Assembly: GCF_002443255.2 (NCBI RefSeq)
Contig: NW_019211457.1
Coordinates: 34,788,105 to 34,852,104, forward strand
Origin: Varroa destructor
Taxonomy: Eukaryota; Arthropoda; Arachnida; Mesostigmata; Varroidae
Direction: 5' to 3'
Length of the DNA stretch: 64,000 nt
Position numbers and translations under genes: made by a program. Below, piece by piece: positions 51,005 to 63,250 of the stretch. Position 1 is the stretch's first letter, and the number at the start of each line of letters is the position of its first letter. A model generated the notes under the pieces. It saw only the letters and a list, made by a program, of their open reading frames with translations, had not been told where the DNA came from and ran no database searches.

Positions 51005-51560
51005 GGTCAGCTACTCTAGGAGGACGCGGTGCAGACAGTACATCGAAGCCACCTGCAATAACGTCAGTAGCTCCACAGGTGCATGTCCCTTACTTTTGCT
51101 GTTGGAAGAATGCCGGAAAACGGGATGAGATCGGAAGTTAGACCATCGTCGAATTGGCAACCTGTGGCTAGTTTTCCCCGGCCGCACAGCCACCTCCTAC
51201 TTCGGACCGGAGGCTCCGCGAAGAAAAGGAGTGCCAAGCCAAACAGAGCTAGGCGCCACCTTTCCCCGGCCGTCCCTGTCGGAAACCATAGCTAAGGTCC
51301 ACAGGGGTCCACGTGGAAAGGACGACCAGTAGGCCTGTGAGGGATCCTGAGACGTTCTTCAGGGTGGAGTTAGCGCAGTGGCCCTTGGCGGACTCTTAAA
51401 AGTGGCGGAGGATGCGACGAGATCGCCGTGGGTTTAGGGGTGAGTAGGGGAGTTACTTCACGGTGAGCCCGTCTGCAGGGAAACTACAGTGAAAGGGTCT
51501 AGTAAAAGGAATATCTCGGCGTTCTATTGACAAATGGCGAATGCCGCATCTGCAGGCACT
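51005..51560. other. GC-rich island of unknown nature
   Basis: A visibly GC- and CpG-richer block in AT-rich surroundings, with a local direct repeat GGTCCAC-AGG-GGTCCAC at about 51296-51312. Short frames are open on both strands (51083-51295 plus, 70 codons; 51011-51193 minus, 60 codons). The stretch GTTAGCGCAGTGG near 51369 resembles a pol III A box, but no B box follows at tRNA spacing. It could be an eroded repeat, an exon cluster or a regulatory block; nothing identifies it. Confidence 0.3.
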
Positions 51561-52639
51561 ATCACCGGCATCGTTGGCTGACTTTAGATTCATTTCCTAT
51601 CGTGATAAACAGAAGTATGCGGACGCCCTATGCAATACACCGGCCTTCAATACCTGTGATTTCGTGCTTATCTAGTTGGTAAACTGCTGAGCTGACGCTA
51701 GTGAGTCCTACTTAGTATCTACTCAAAGAGCATTCTCGTCACTTGAACGACTCGTTCCTAGTGGGTATGTATGTGTAGCTCAATCTAAACATATTGCAAA
51801 TCTGTGTATACAACGAGAAATTTAGCATTAATTGATAGCATATTCTTCTGTCTGCGTCACCTTTATTAAACGAGGACATTACGTTCTTTGGTTAATTTTT
51901 ACGTCTTGTAAATAATCCTTTCATGATCGATAAATCATACTTAAGGTTTTCCTCGTAGGCGGAGCTTTCTATTTTGCTTTCATTGAGCAACTCTACATGA
52001 TATTAAAGGTGCGATCATCGAAAGTGCAAGTAGATTTATTACATATAATGAAATTACTTCAGTCAAATATCTGTTACTTTTTTTATAACAGTCTAATTAT
52101 AACCACTGAAAATAGATGTAGAATTCAAAAATGTATCATAGAAGGTACGCTATCAACATGGATTCACCTTGTTTTATTTAGTAACGACCTACAGAAGACA
52201 AGCCTACTAGGAGATGACCTTACATCCTTTCTGTCGAAAGTTTAAAAGGGCTTTCTTAAAAAGCCAATGCACCGTTTACTCTATCGTCTCCAAGCCATTT
52301 TTGATTTAAGTCGGTTTGAACGTGCCATGTTTTATAACACCATACTACCGTCTTGCACTTCGAACCTGCCTGTCCCCTAACCTGTCATTGGTGGCCATTG
52401 AAAAAGGCTAATAGCGTCAACGTACATGATATCGACCTGCCGACTGATAGCATCCTTTTTAAAAGAGCATCGCACGTTTCGTAGTTGTCGCTGTTTTCAA
52501 GAGTTTTTTTTTCATGTCTCGGGTGCACATTTTGTTGCAGCGTTGAACGACCAGCGTCTAGTCTCTGTTTCTCCCACCGTCTATCAATCCTATCTTGTAA
52601 TCTTGTGAATTACCCCTATTCTTCGTAGTCTCTATAGTT
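51561..52639. other. No gene recognised
   Basis: AT-rich with 60-82 codon frames (51997-52245 and 52426-52608, plus strand). It lies immediately upstream of the promoter-like block. Confidence 0.6.
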
Positions 52640-53080
52640 TGCCGCCTCGCTGGTTGGGTTTTGAGGTGCTGCTGCTGCTGGGTTTGAGAGCACCTGATGA
52701 CGTCACAGCGCAGCCCTCACTCGGCCCAAAGCGCTATACGCATGCGCGAGGTTAGGGGGGAGAGATCGCAGGCTTTTTGCTTGTTACGGACCAAACCTTC
52801 GGAGGGGGCTCAGAGCTTCAAGCCAGCCATCGTAGCAAGCCGTAGCCGTAGCCGCAGCGTGTCTTCGTGCGCAATGCGCTTCTAGTTCAACAGTGTGCCT
52901 GTTGACCCTGTTGTCGACTACATAGTGAATTGTTGTCAAACTTTAATGGCTGTTGCTATGCCTCACTGTCGCGAATAAGACCAAACGGTGAATAAAGAAC
53001 ACGCGTGATACAAACGTGCACCAAAAAATCTCTGCTGCCGGAGTGGCGAACAAGAGGAACGTGGATCGCCAAGTCTCAAG

Positions 53081-53109
53081 CGTCACAACACCGGTGACGT
53101 GTTGCGACG
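53081..53109. repeat. Imperfect inverted repeat within the CpG-rich block
   Basis: CGTCACAACAC (53081-53091) pairs with GTGTTGCGACG (53099-53109) with one mismatch across a 7-nt loop that itself reads CGGTGAC. Confidence 0.7.
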
Positions 53110-53536
53110 TTCTATTTACGGCGTTGCTGCATTGGCGACAGTGCAAATCATCATTGGAACGTGGGGACTGACGTAGTTCGAAGGCTATCGGGATGCACCT
53201 ACAGTAGACCGTAGTTGTCTTTGTTGAAAATTTAAGTAAGACATCTCGTAGTACCACGAAACTTAGCATTACTGATAGTCGTAGCAGCTCAGCCAGTCAG
53301 CGGTGACTCGGTGTGTAAAACGCTAGACGGACACAGAGAGGAAACCGTCGGAACAAGAACTTTAGAAACAGCTTCTTCCTCACAAATAGGAATTTTTGTG
53401 GTGTTGTGTGTCTCTGGGGTACTTTATTGCAATTTTAGGTGACAGGAAGAAAGAAACAAGTGAGGGTAACAGTAACATTAGCGACGTCGAAATCCGATTA
53501 CCCCCTAGCCAGCAGCAAACGTGCGAGGGCACTACT

Positions 53537-53549
53537 GGGGGGGGGGGGG
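53537..53549. repeat. Poly-G tract (G13)
   Basis: Thirteen consecutive G residues inside the CpG-rich block. It could form a G-quadruplex-like structure and is a likely length-variable or sequencing-error site. Confidence 0.95.
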
Positions 53550-53721
53550 TCTTTGATTAACGGCAACAGGAGTGGATCTCATGTTCATACACATTCAGGC
53601 TGCTTTAGGCTGTCTCAGTTAATCGGTCAAAGCGACCGGATAGAAATTTTGTCACAATCACCAACATGCATCATCACTGGGACCTAAAGCTTGCCCGAGA
53701 ACGGCTCTGCAAAGAAGCCAA

Positions 53722-55066
53722 GTGAGTATTATGAAACGAATATATATCCAGTAGAATTATACCACATTATGACGTACCGACTCCTGTAGACTATTACATA
53801 TTAAGGGTCAATAAATGTAATACATTTGTTAAACTGCAGAACGCTTAAGAAGTGGGAGGCGAAAACTGAAATAAGAAAATCGCCATAACCAGCGGCGGTG
53901 TGTTCCGCTCAGAATCAGAAGGCCAGTTCAAATACAACCTATATTTAATGTGCAGTTGTACTTGAGGCAAGGGGTTTCACGATGACGGCCGCGTCTTCGA
54001 CGAGCTCAGACGCTAATTTTGATCCGTATGCGCCATGGGAACAGTTATTTCGATATTAAATTGTAAAAAAAATGCTTCCAGAATCTATTTTCTAATGATC
54101 AGGTGTGAGTTGAACGAACTGTCAATCTCGCTGTAAATTGTTACCCAATAAAACGTTTTTAAAACGAGTCTCGCGACATATTTCTCGGGTAGCCAGCGCA
54201 ACAAGTACATCTTGAAGTAAACAAACTGAAAGGCCGTAGCCCTTAGCGTGTGCCGATGTTACCAAGTCATTAACAATTGTCTGCTTTAAAGCTAAAGCCG
54301 CGTTAAATATACAGAGACATATTAAAGTGTTCTGACAAATCTTGCTGTTTTGCTATACCGAACCGCTTTTCCACCGTTATTGCGACATGTTAGATATGCT
54401 TTAGAATCGTTAGTAAAGTTACTAGAACCTTAGCTTGTTATCCAAATTGCTTTAAGATCATTGGAGTCTTGGCGAACGACATGTAACCCCAACGGTGGCC
54501 CGAATACATAATAATAAAAAAATGAATAAAAAGGCATAAAAAATTCTATTCCACGAGTGGTGCTTTGGTGCGAAGACATACTGATGAATCAAATATCTTC
54601 ATCTAAATTGGATTTTTTTTTCTCGTAGAGCGTGTAATGATCGGTTTGGGGTCGACTAGATGTTTTTTTTTTTCGAAAATGGGAATCCGGATGTCAGACG
54701 TAATCGCAAGGAAATTCGAAGAGCGTACGTAACACCACGAACGTCGAACTGGAAGGAGAGATGCCTTGGCTAGACACGGAGAAGTATCTTTTCTCGACCC
54801 GAATTCTGGCCAGCCTTCTCCCATTGGCACGTCTTTGGTGTCTCTTGTAAGACGGAGTGGGCGGACTTAGGATGGGAAAGAGGTAAAGACAAAAAAAATC
54901 CTAAATGGCATAAATTGGGTGGCTTAGAAAGTTCGCCATGTCACTGACGGTTAATACTGATTAATGTGCGGTGAACCGGGAATATTTCGAAAGACTTTAT
55001 CAAGAAAAGGAAGTCGTCCCTCCTAAGTAAGAGGATCCAAGCCGTGAGACTCTCGTTGGGGCTTGT
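53722..55066. other. No gene recognised
   Basis: Would be the start of an intron if the donor at 53721/53722 is real. AT-rich, with T9-T11 runs around 54612-54675. Confidence 0.5.
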
Positions 55067-55088
55067 GATATATATATATATATATATC
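55067..55088. repeat. TA-tract palindrome GA(TA)nTC
   Basis: GATATA...TATATC, 22 nt and perfectly self-complementary. Confidence 0.9.
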
Positions 55089-58000
55089 GACATTGTGTAC
55101 GCCTATGCGTTGGGTACGATAACGATCATTTGGACCTGCTTGATCCGCCCCTTCTGTGGGATGCTTATAAATTGAACCTTGTGAACCAATTCATTACAGC
55201 TTGTCTATCATATTATGCATAAACGTATTTGCAGATATATACACGCATCCAATTCTGTGTACTAGGGACACTGTTTAAAGTTTAATGTAAAGCTTAATAA
55301 TAATAACCTAAAATGTCAATTACACGCAATACAGACATAATGAAAAATAAATAGGGCCTTTACCTACTGTCACCCAAGGTGAGGTTTCTGACACACGATC
55401 CCAAAGCTGCCTTATCAATTCCTTAAATATCCTACTTACGATGGGTCTTTCATTACGGTCTTTACCAACCGATTTCTGCGCGTTTACGGGTAGGCCTATG
55501 GCGTCATCGAATAGCTATAAACGAGAGAAGCATGTGGCACTGTGCAGCATTCGTAAATACTCGCTGCTAACTGTCGCCTTCTTCCTTCTACAACGTAATA
55601 CTTTGGCATTTAACAGTCTCTGCCCTAATCGTTCATTCGCGTACTGCCAGTTTCATCGTAGCTCTCAGAAAGAGAAAGTCGGGGAAAACTAAAAGCGACT
55701 ACGTTGACCTGGTGGTTATCATCGAGAGCAAGGCCCAGAAAGGGTGATTGGGGATAGGAGCGCTATAGGACATATTTCAGTGGCAATTAAAGTGGTGAGC
55801 CGTAGAAGACGCTGACTACTGCCGCCGGCCGGACAATCCGTTTCTCTTGGACAGTTTGATTCGAGGCGAGCCAGCAGAAACGAAAAGAAAATACACAGAG
55901 TATTGAGAGAATATGGAAAAGTATGTGAAATCGAAGCCTTTCCATTGCCTTCTAGTCAAGGGCTAACTCTGCATTGCTTCTAAAAAGGAAGAGGGAAAAG
56001 TGGTTTGGAGAACTAGGACTACTATAATTATCTGCGTCGATTTACACTTGTCAATCTCCCGTTAGCTACTGAACGACTTCATACTTATGTTGGGCACGTT
56101 AAACGACCACGGCCCTGAGAGTAGGTTCGGGGCAATATCGACCTTAGTGATCGTGGGCGGTTTACCGCTCGCTTCCTTATAAGCGTGCACCGGTGCTGAA
56201 CTAAATAGAGTTTCTCGTTAAACGCTTCCCCTTGCTTTAGTTGTGGGACGAAGCTGGCCTCTATTGTGAGTACATTCGACAAGTCAACGTTCACGAATCT
56301 CGGGTGTCGGTGACGGTAGGTAAAGTTGGAGTCCTACAGTTGCCGACCCGAGTCTAGCGTTTCTCCAGAATTGTGTCTCCTTCTTTATCTCTAACCGTTT
56401 TTGTCGTGTGTCTCTTATTCTCTTTAGGTATGTCTCTTCGCTCGGCTAGTCCCGTGGTTTATAGGACTCGTTCGAGGTAGCAGTATGCGTCGGAGCTTAC
56501 GCAACACAGCGGAGCGTAAGATCATACCAAGCTTAACGCTGTCTAGAATGTGCATAGCATAAAAAGCATATGGGCAGACGAAATAGCTGGAAGGGAATTG
56601 GTGATAAAGGCCACATTGAAATAAGGGTTCATTATTTGTGTCTATGCGAGTACATCAGCGCGGTAAGCTTGTTGTTACGAAATGGGCAATGATGAACGAA
56701 TTGTCACGACAATTGCCCTATGAGCTACCACTGGTACTACTGGCGCAAAAATAAAATGTGTCTTCCATTTTGTTCGTTCCACGTTCCCTTTCCATCCCAA
56801 CTTCACTATGCGTGCTTGCAAATAGCATTGTCACCCTTACGATGTTATCTTTTGGTACTATGTACATCGCAGCAGCTGTTTCCACCCGACGACGGAACTT
56901 TCATAGCATAGTGCAGCTTTGCCTACCACCATTCTGTCTATGCTAGCGTAACGGCTGGGACGCGTAAAACTTACAAACTCTTAAATTGGTGGTCGATGAT
57001 ACCGCTATCACATTCACAGCCTCTCGATGTGGCGTAAACAGCGACATAACCGTAAAGCAATGGACCATGCCGGCGGGTGAACAAGCTGACACTGGTATGA
57101 TAGCCGTCTACGTGACGCCAGGATCGAGGAGAGATGGCTGCTGGCAGAGACACGCAGGATACACACATAGGGGTGTGCATACACCATCAGTTACACACTG
57201 GACGGTAGGGGCGTGTATCACGTCATGGTTCATGCGTAGTACTCAGCCGTCTCACGGACCTGACCGGCGGCATCTACTGTGAGCCCGCAAAATATTCTAG
57301 GTTTGGCAGCATATTCAATTACGAATTAACAGGTCGAGGCAGCATCAGGGAACGATGACTCGACTTCGGACACTCGACGCTCGCACGGAAGTCTTAAGCG
57401 AAACAACGGTTACCATGTAGTTAGCTGGTCCGTCGAGTTGGCCACGGCTATTTTAGTTTTCATTAAACATGTCGCTCGAATATCTGCTATCGTCTCTGTA
57501 AACAAAATACTGCTTTGGATTTTGATTATGTCAACTTAGGGCCGATCGCTTTTTCATAGTAGACTGTTTTACCAGTGCCCTGTAATTTGTTAGCCTTGAA
57601 ATTCTTCTACTACAGTACTATTACAACGACTCCTATATACAACGACGATGTACTTAATCGTGACAAAACGTGCAAAGAAAACAAAGGAAGCAAACGCCTT
57701 GAAAGGGCAAGACCGAGAAGATAAAGAAGGCTCTTTGGTTGTTATTTTATAAACGCATTTATCTGCCCCTTTTTCTGGCTGTGAGCGGTGGCGTGTGGGG
57801 CACGACTCGTACGGACTGTTGCACCACTTTTTCCAGATGGATATGTTGCCCCCCTCTGACAAAGCCTATCATTTATACGGTTGCCGTATGTCGTGACGAT
57901 TGTTGAACAAGGCCGTATTCTTAGCTCTGGTCAGGAATGTACTCGGCTGGCGTAAATTGATAAAATAAAGTACATCCGCCACCAGTTGGCCATATAATTA

Positions 58001-58546
58001 GGTTGTATTTGTGATCGTTTGTCTATTATGCATAGTCCACAGACCAAATATGGCGACACTGAGCGATTTCTGCGCAGAGACCCATAAGCAACGTATTATG
58101 AGTCTCTAAGCAGAGGTTATTTTAAGCATAGTTAGGTTCTATAAGACGTGGATAGTTGTGCTAAAACGAGAAGTTCTAGCAATATAAAGTGGAAGCCTAG
58201 TCAAACGCCTTAAAAAAACACAATATTCTTAAATTTGGTAAAGTTTGGTCGCATATGAATAGCGGGGTGTACGTTCATAGTATTTCACGAGCGGCAACTT
58301 TATTAAATTTTTTAATTTAACCATTGATCCTAATAAACAGTCTAATATGTATCTAGCTAAATACCGGATAGAGCCTCAGAGTTTGGCGAAAAAGGCTAAC
58401 CTGAATAGCAACCTTGCGGATTTTCGCCCTGAGCTGATCTGAGATGACGAAAACGACGATGCTCTTGTGTCTGTTTTTAAAGGGATAAAATTTCTTGTTG
58501 ACGGTCTTTACACTTAGCATAATAGTAGGGCAAATGCTACAGTATC
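55089..58546. other. No gene recognised
   Basis: Somewhat GC-richer between 55720-56300 and 56970-57290. Frames of 69-98 codons (56085-56294 minus, 56986-57282 plus, 57590-57862 minus) have no recognised products. Confidence 0.55.
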
Positions 58547-58558
58547 GGGGGGGGGGGG
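58547..58558. repeat. Poly-G tract (G12)
   Basis: Twelve consecutive G residues, two bases before the ATG of the next open frame. Confidence 0.95.
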
Positions 58559-58560
58559 AA

Positions 58561-58818
58561 ATGTCGACTCGAGTCACATTGTTGCAGAAAAAGCTCGTTC
58601 AACAAGATTACAATAGAAGCTTAAAAGAAGATCTTGAAGCAGATGCAATAACTGACGGTCGGCTCGATGAAAAATCCTTTTATCAGTGTCAGGACATTAA
58701 GACGTTGAAATATATTCTTTCTTTCTTACCTATTTGGTGCACTGCTTCAGAGTATAAATGGCGTGAGAAGACCCGACATGTTTCCGTGGACACGTCAAAC
58801 GGTCATAGATTTTTTTGA
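58561..58818 (+). other. Weak 85-codon ATG frame
   Basis: It starts with ATG at 58561 right after the G12 run and ends with TGA. The peptide is hydrophilic for about 50 residues (Gln/Lys/Asp/Glu-rich, helical-looking). It then has a short hydrophobic stretch ending Phe-Leu-Pro-Ile-Trp-Cys and a charged tail. The composition is protein-like, but length, context and lack of a known family leave it weak. The open frame continues 22 codons upstream through the G run. Confidence 0.12.
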
Positions 58819-61800
58819 ACAAACGCAAATGCTGTCGAGTGGTCCATAGAGGAGGATTTTTTGTTTCGCTTGTAATTATGTCGGAATGCTATCTGCTTAA
58901 TTCCAATGTTCGTCAAAACAAATTACTAGGTTAGATAGCTTTACGCCAGCTATATTTACCAGGAGTAGTGTATAAGGAAGCGATGTCAGCCCATTTCGTT
59001 GAATGTGCAATAGCGTACCGTATCTTTCTCGCTGATCTTAGACGCGTGCGAATTCACACAGACCCAGACAGCTTATCCATACAGACCGGTCCTGAACCAG
59101 CTGTTTAGACTAGTTCTTCTACAGTCGCCAGAGAGAAGCGAGCCTTCGCTTGTCACAGCACTAGCGATCACGAAGATTATGATTCCCTAGGAAAATTTAC
59201 CCTCACCCCCTCTTGTGATGCTTAAGACGATTACTAGCTTCATAGAAGTATACGATGATCATCTTTGGAAAAACGTGCAGGACTGGAGACGTTGAAGCCT
59301 CTAGTGAAACATAAGAACGCCTGGCTGTCTTGTTGACGCCATCCAGCGACACCTGATGTGATTACTATGCATTTGCTGGGTCTAACCTCATCTTAGGCCA
59401 CACTTGATACTACCGCGCTATTGGTATAAGACAAGGACATGTAACGCCGAGTCACCGGGCAGCCATACACTAGCTAACTGTTGTAGTCGGCTTACCCTCA
59501 CTGGCAGTGAGGTTCGGGTGAATGTATAGTTATTCGTCCAGAGAATTCGGAAGCAACTGTCCTTATGGTAAGGCAACGGTGAAGTTTTTGTTTACCTAGT
59601 GTGCTAACGAGATCTTATAAGGCTGAAAGAACAGGACGGACGCGTACAGGAAAAATTATCTAAGGGATGCCTTGCTATATGCAGAAGAGTTATGCTGAAT
59701 AAAAATCGTTCACAGATCTTTAAGGCTTTACTACGACGGCAATAATATTCCCTGTTTGAAGACGTTCGTCGGTGACCGGCGAAAGAACACTGTTTTCGCA
59801 CGTCATGTTAGGTCAGTGTTCTAACAATTACAACATTACTGCATAACTGTATTATTATTCATGCAGAGATATATTTTTGATGTGGTGCTAAATTTCGGTG
59901 GTAATTACATCGTAAACGAATTGGTGCAAACTAGAAGAACTGCAATTGTAGCAAACTACGTCGAGACATTTTATGAAAAAAGGACACTATAGCCCTTAGT
60001 ATTCTCTACAGGTGTCACTTCGCCGTATCGAAGGATATATTGCAATAGCAGCTTACAAAGGCGTCGGGAAACATGTCCAATTGACCTCTATACAATAGAA
60101 AAACATTGAAATATAGTTTGGGAACTTACTCAAATATGTGGGGCTTACCACCTTTACAGGAACCATAAGTAGTCGAGTATTAAAGTTCATAGAAGCTAAG
60201 TATTAGGCGTGGGGCAGCAACAAAAAGGTTCACACTCTCTTGGTCGCTTCACAGCCGTAACCGTAGTCCCAGCGTAGGTTCATCGTGGAATCATTGCTGA
60301 GAAAAAAAACTTTCTGCCACTTAGCTGCTAAGAACGTCGCTGCACAAAATGTCTACAATCTACCACACATAACGCTCCTACCATTCTATATTTGCATACG
60401 TCTGCTCAAGGGTTAATCGCACCCTTCGGAACACGATTTTGTTACGAGATTTAGCGACTAGCTGCTATATACTTCGGAAAAGTCTTGTAACAGAAATAGG
60501 CCAATAAAATTATAGCTGTTCTTCCTCTATTCGCCGCCATCGTCTGCGCTGCCAAATGATCTGAGAGGTAGGAAAGCTAACGGACTGCAAGCTACAACTT
60601 TACCTGGTAGCTGTTGTTGAAAAATATGTTGAGTTAGGTATATGTATAGTATGAGGGCCAGAAGCATCTAATCGACAACTAGGGGGTACACAGTCCTAAG
60701 CTGAGGTCTTAAGGTCGGCCGTAAGCATTAGTGGAATAAACAGCACTCGGTGATAGAAAGGAGCGGTGGATAAAGGCCCCCTCTAGACACATATTAAAGA
60801 AGCTGTCTGAGAAAAAGGGCTTATAAGCAGCGTGGGGGAGGCACTTCTCTCAATAAGCCACGAGGGCGAACAGGATGCATTCCAGCAAATGCCATCAGGG
60901 CCATCCTCCTTCCCATACCAAGGGCTTTTAGCTTCAACCTAGGCCTTAGTGTCGCCATGGGTGGTCTCCCGTGCACACGGCAAACAAGACCAAGGCTTTG
61001 TTAACCTGCCTGACGTGGCTCGGATTGGCCACGATCCAGTAATTGTTGTTTGCCTGCCATGACCGTTATTCCACCATTCCCATCAGCAACTAAGTCTATA
61101 GCAAGTCGACACATACCCCAATACAGCAGGGGGCACTGTAGAAGTATTTAGCGCGCCCGCCGACGGCGTAGGGCTTTGAGGATTCCCGAGGACATTCGGC
61201 CCTCCCTAAAGATCTAGCATGTCTTCAATAAAGCAGAGCAGCGCATAGAAATAGTAATAACTGCAGGGGATGTTAGTAGCTATGTCATCTGTACGCAATT
61301 CAAGCTATAGTTGCATGGACCGACAGCGCGTCCACAAGCGCTCGCCAGATGACCAAGACCGATGAGAGGTCGATCTATGTTTTGTAATGCTAGGCATTAT
61401 TATGTGGCTGCAGAGTCCATACATTCTGTTGTGGTTTTCAGCCGCTTTATGCTCCAGTCATTTTTGTTTGTCTTGACGAAGCATATCTGTCCATTGTACT
61501 TGCATTCTCATGGCATATCTATTGCTACGTATAGAACGACCAGGATCTTGTTAAATAGACACATGGGCACCAGTAGTACATACTAAAGAAAAGACCGCTT
61601 AGGTACACTGGTAGGCCAAGTCCCACATGCAATACTTACTATAAGAAAATTGCAATAATCTGTGCGTTTCTAGTCTGACAAAATACACTCAGTGCTTTCC
61701 TAAAGAGGTTTACAGGTATCCGAAAACGGCCATTAATCATGTAGCACTATTACTAATGGTACGTTACACATTGTACAGTAATGTATTACTTTTAGGAAGG

Positions 61801-62307
61801 TTAGACATTACACACGGCGTTAAATTTTTCCACTGTCTTAATTAAACCATACCCATGTATTGGTGTAAACGACGCACCACGAAGCATAAACATACAAACG
61901 TACACATATGCACTACGTGTGAGCCTGCTGTGCTTCTGTGTTCCATGATGCTGTTTGCAGGTTTTTGCGCGAACTAAACCAACAAAACTGAACCCATCGT
62001 GCATGCCCCGATCTCCTGCTCGGCCACATTCGAATAGCAAATCCCCAATTCACTCAGCCAAGGGCCATTGACAACCGACAGAACCACTGAAGACTGAACG
62101 AACCCTTGTCGGCATCCAAAGCTACCCCGTTTACGCGTGCTACTCACAGTCGAGTGGGTATATAGACGCGGCGCCTGAAGACGATGGGTAAATGGGGGTA
62201 GCCCTGAGAGAATGGGCAGGCAATGAACAGGGGAGCCACGCGGATGTTGACTTGGTGCATCTAAATTGGTCTGAGACAGAGTAGGCAAAGTGCGCAGAGC
62301 GTAAAGA
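58819..62307. other. No gene recognised
   Basis: GC-richer than the middle of the window. A palindrome at 59496-59512 is listed separately. A plus-strand frame over 60811-61206 looks protein-like in pieces but carries four stops in 132 codons, close to chance. The 143-codon minus-strand frame 61974-62405 reaches into the next entry. Confidence 0.5.
59496..59512. repeat. Tight 17-nt palindrome
   Basis: CCTCACTG-G-CAGTGAGG: 8-bp arms around a single central base. Pairing can extend outward with one mismatch (ACCCTCACTG against CAGTGAGGTT). Confidence 0.85.
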
Positions 62308-63135
62308 AAGCCTTGCTTTAGTAGTCCGGGTGTACATAAGCGGGTGGCGGGTCCCGCCGAGTCGAACAATGGAATGGTACCCGAATTGGATGGGTCGGAT
62401 CTCATAAAAGCGGCTTCAGCAAGACGGCCTGAGGTGGACTACGGCAAGCGATTTCATGGAGAATTCCAGAGGGAAAGACGTGCATTCAAGGCAGGGTTTC
62501 TGTTGTGTGTCGGCTTTAGGCTCATCCCCTGTCTGGCGGTTCTTGTTGCAGGCCAGAGTTTTTCCACTACGAAGAAGAACTGTATATTAGCCGATGTGTA
62601 GCAAAGCGGGCGGTCCGTAGTCGGTCGATGGCCGTAAGGTCGACAGGCTTCCAATGCCTTGCATACGTGTAGGTATAAGGCATTTCTAAGTACGTCGTTG
62701 AAGTGACTATGATATTGCTTTGAAGAATACCTTTCTGAGATTTGCTCGTGAAAGCGAAGGCCTATGTGGTGTCATGTTGACACCGCGAAGTCTGGCGTGC
62801 CCTCAGCGGCCTCCATGTTGCGTCTCGGAAGCTCATTCACTTACATATGCGCCAATGAAGGTGGAGCGGAAGTATTATCCGTAGCTTCTTTGTCCTCTGT
62901 CACTGTTCGTGGCAAGCTGCTATTGCGGTTTCAGTCACCGGGACTTTTACTATTCAACCCTAGTACATCGCGTGGTATTCTACAGCACTTAGCTAGCGAC
63001 CAGCTTACGATAATACATCTTACTTTATTTGCCTTTTCCCCTAAAACAGTATTATCTGTCCATCCATTTTACGTACGCTCATGGCCCCAGTTGAACTGTG
63101 CTAAACAGCATAGCCTGTATCACATGCGACAGTAA
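62308..63135 (+). other. Two same-frame open stretches in a GC-rich tail (possible decayed gene)
   Basis: One plus-strand frame is open for 97 codons (62308-62601). It is broken by five stops over about 165 nt and then reopens in the same frame as an ATG-led 123-codon stretch (62764-63135). The first part includes Asp-Leu-Ile-Lys-Ala-Ala-Ser-Ala-Arg-Arg and Gly-Lys-Arg-Phe-His-Gly-Glu-Phe-Gln-Arg-Glu-Arg-Arg, then a hydrophobic segment. The second is Ser/Leu/Val-rich. The minus strand is also open for 143 codons at 61974-62405 with a Pro/Ser/Thr/Leu-rich product. Stop codons are scarce in all frames here because GC is near 50%, so chance is a strong alternative. No family recognised. Confidence 0.15.
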
Positions 63136-63176
63136 AAAGCAGCGGGGGTGGCGGGCCTTCGTGGTCTTCGTAAATG

Positions 63177-63250
63177 ACTATACTAGACTATATATAGTTT
63201 TACTAGACTATATATCTAGTCTAGTTATACTAGACTATATATAGTTTTTT
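63177..63250. repeat. Compact direct and inverted repeat array
   Basis: The exact 20-mer TACTAGACTATATATAGTTT occurs at 63181-63200 and 63228-63247. Between them lies a third partial unit (TACTAGACTATATAT at 63201-63215) forming a hairpin with arms ACTAGACTA (63202-63210) and TAGTCTAGT (63217-63225). The array ends in a T run. The cluster could be a slippage-born palindrome, a protein-binding array or the end of a decayed element. Confidence 0.92.

Larger units (their letters stand above)
52640..53721 (+). promoter_or_regulatory. CpG-rich promoter-like block, possibly with an untranslated first exon
   Basis: Seen: a GC/CpG-rich block beginning with (TGC)4 at 52667-52680. It carries a perfect CRE palindrome TGACGTCA (52698-52705) and an NRF1-like site CGCATGCGCG (52739-52748). 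CCGTAG repeats follow near 52837-52860. The block ends near 53721 in GAAGCCAA|GTGAGTATT, a near-consensus splice donor. Known: CRE and NRF1 sites cluster in proximal promoters of broadly expressed animal genes. Inferred: this is a plus-strand promoter and first exon whose coding exons lie beyond the window or are unrecognised. A 62-codon ATG frame (52697-52885) starts on the CRE itself and has a Ser-Arg run; it is probably fortuitous. No TATA box is evident. Inside the block an 11-nt inverted repeat with one mismatch spans 53081-53109. A GC-rich decayed repeat is the main alternative. Confidence 0.33.

Noticed and set aside
51365..51440. tRNA or tRNA-derived SINE, suggested by GTTAGCGCAGTGG (A-box-like)
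   Set aside because: No B box (GGTTCGANNCC) follows at the right distance, and no cloverleaf could be drawn.
60811..61206. A plus-strand frame that reads protein-like between stops
   Set aside because: Four stop codons in 132 codons is only slightly below the six or so expected by chance at this GC content, so it is not evidence of a decayed gene.
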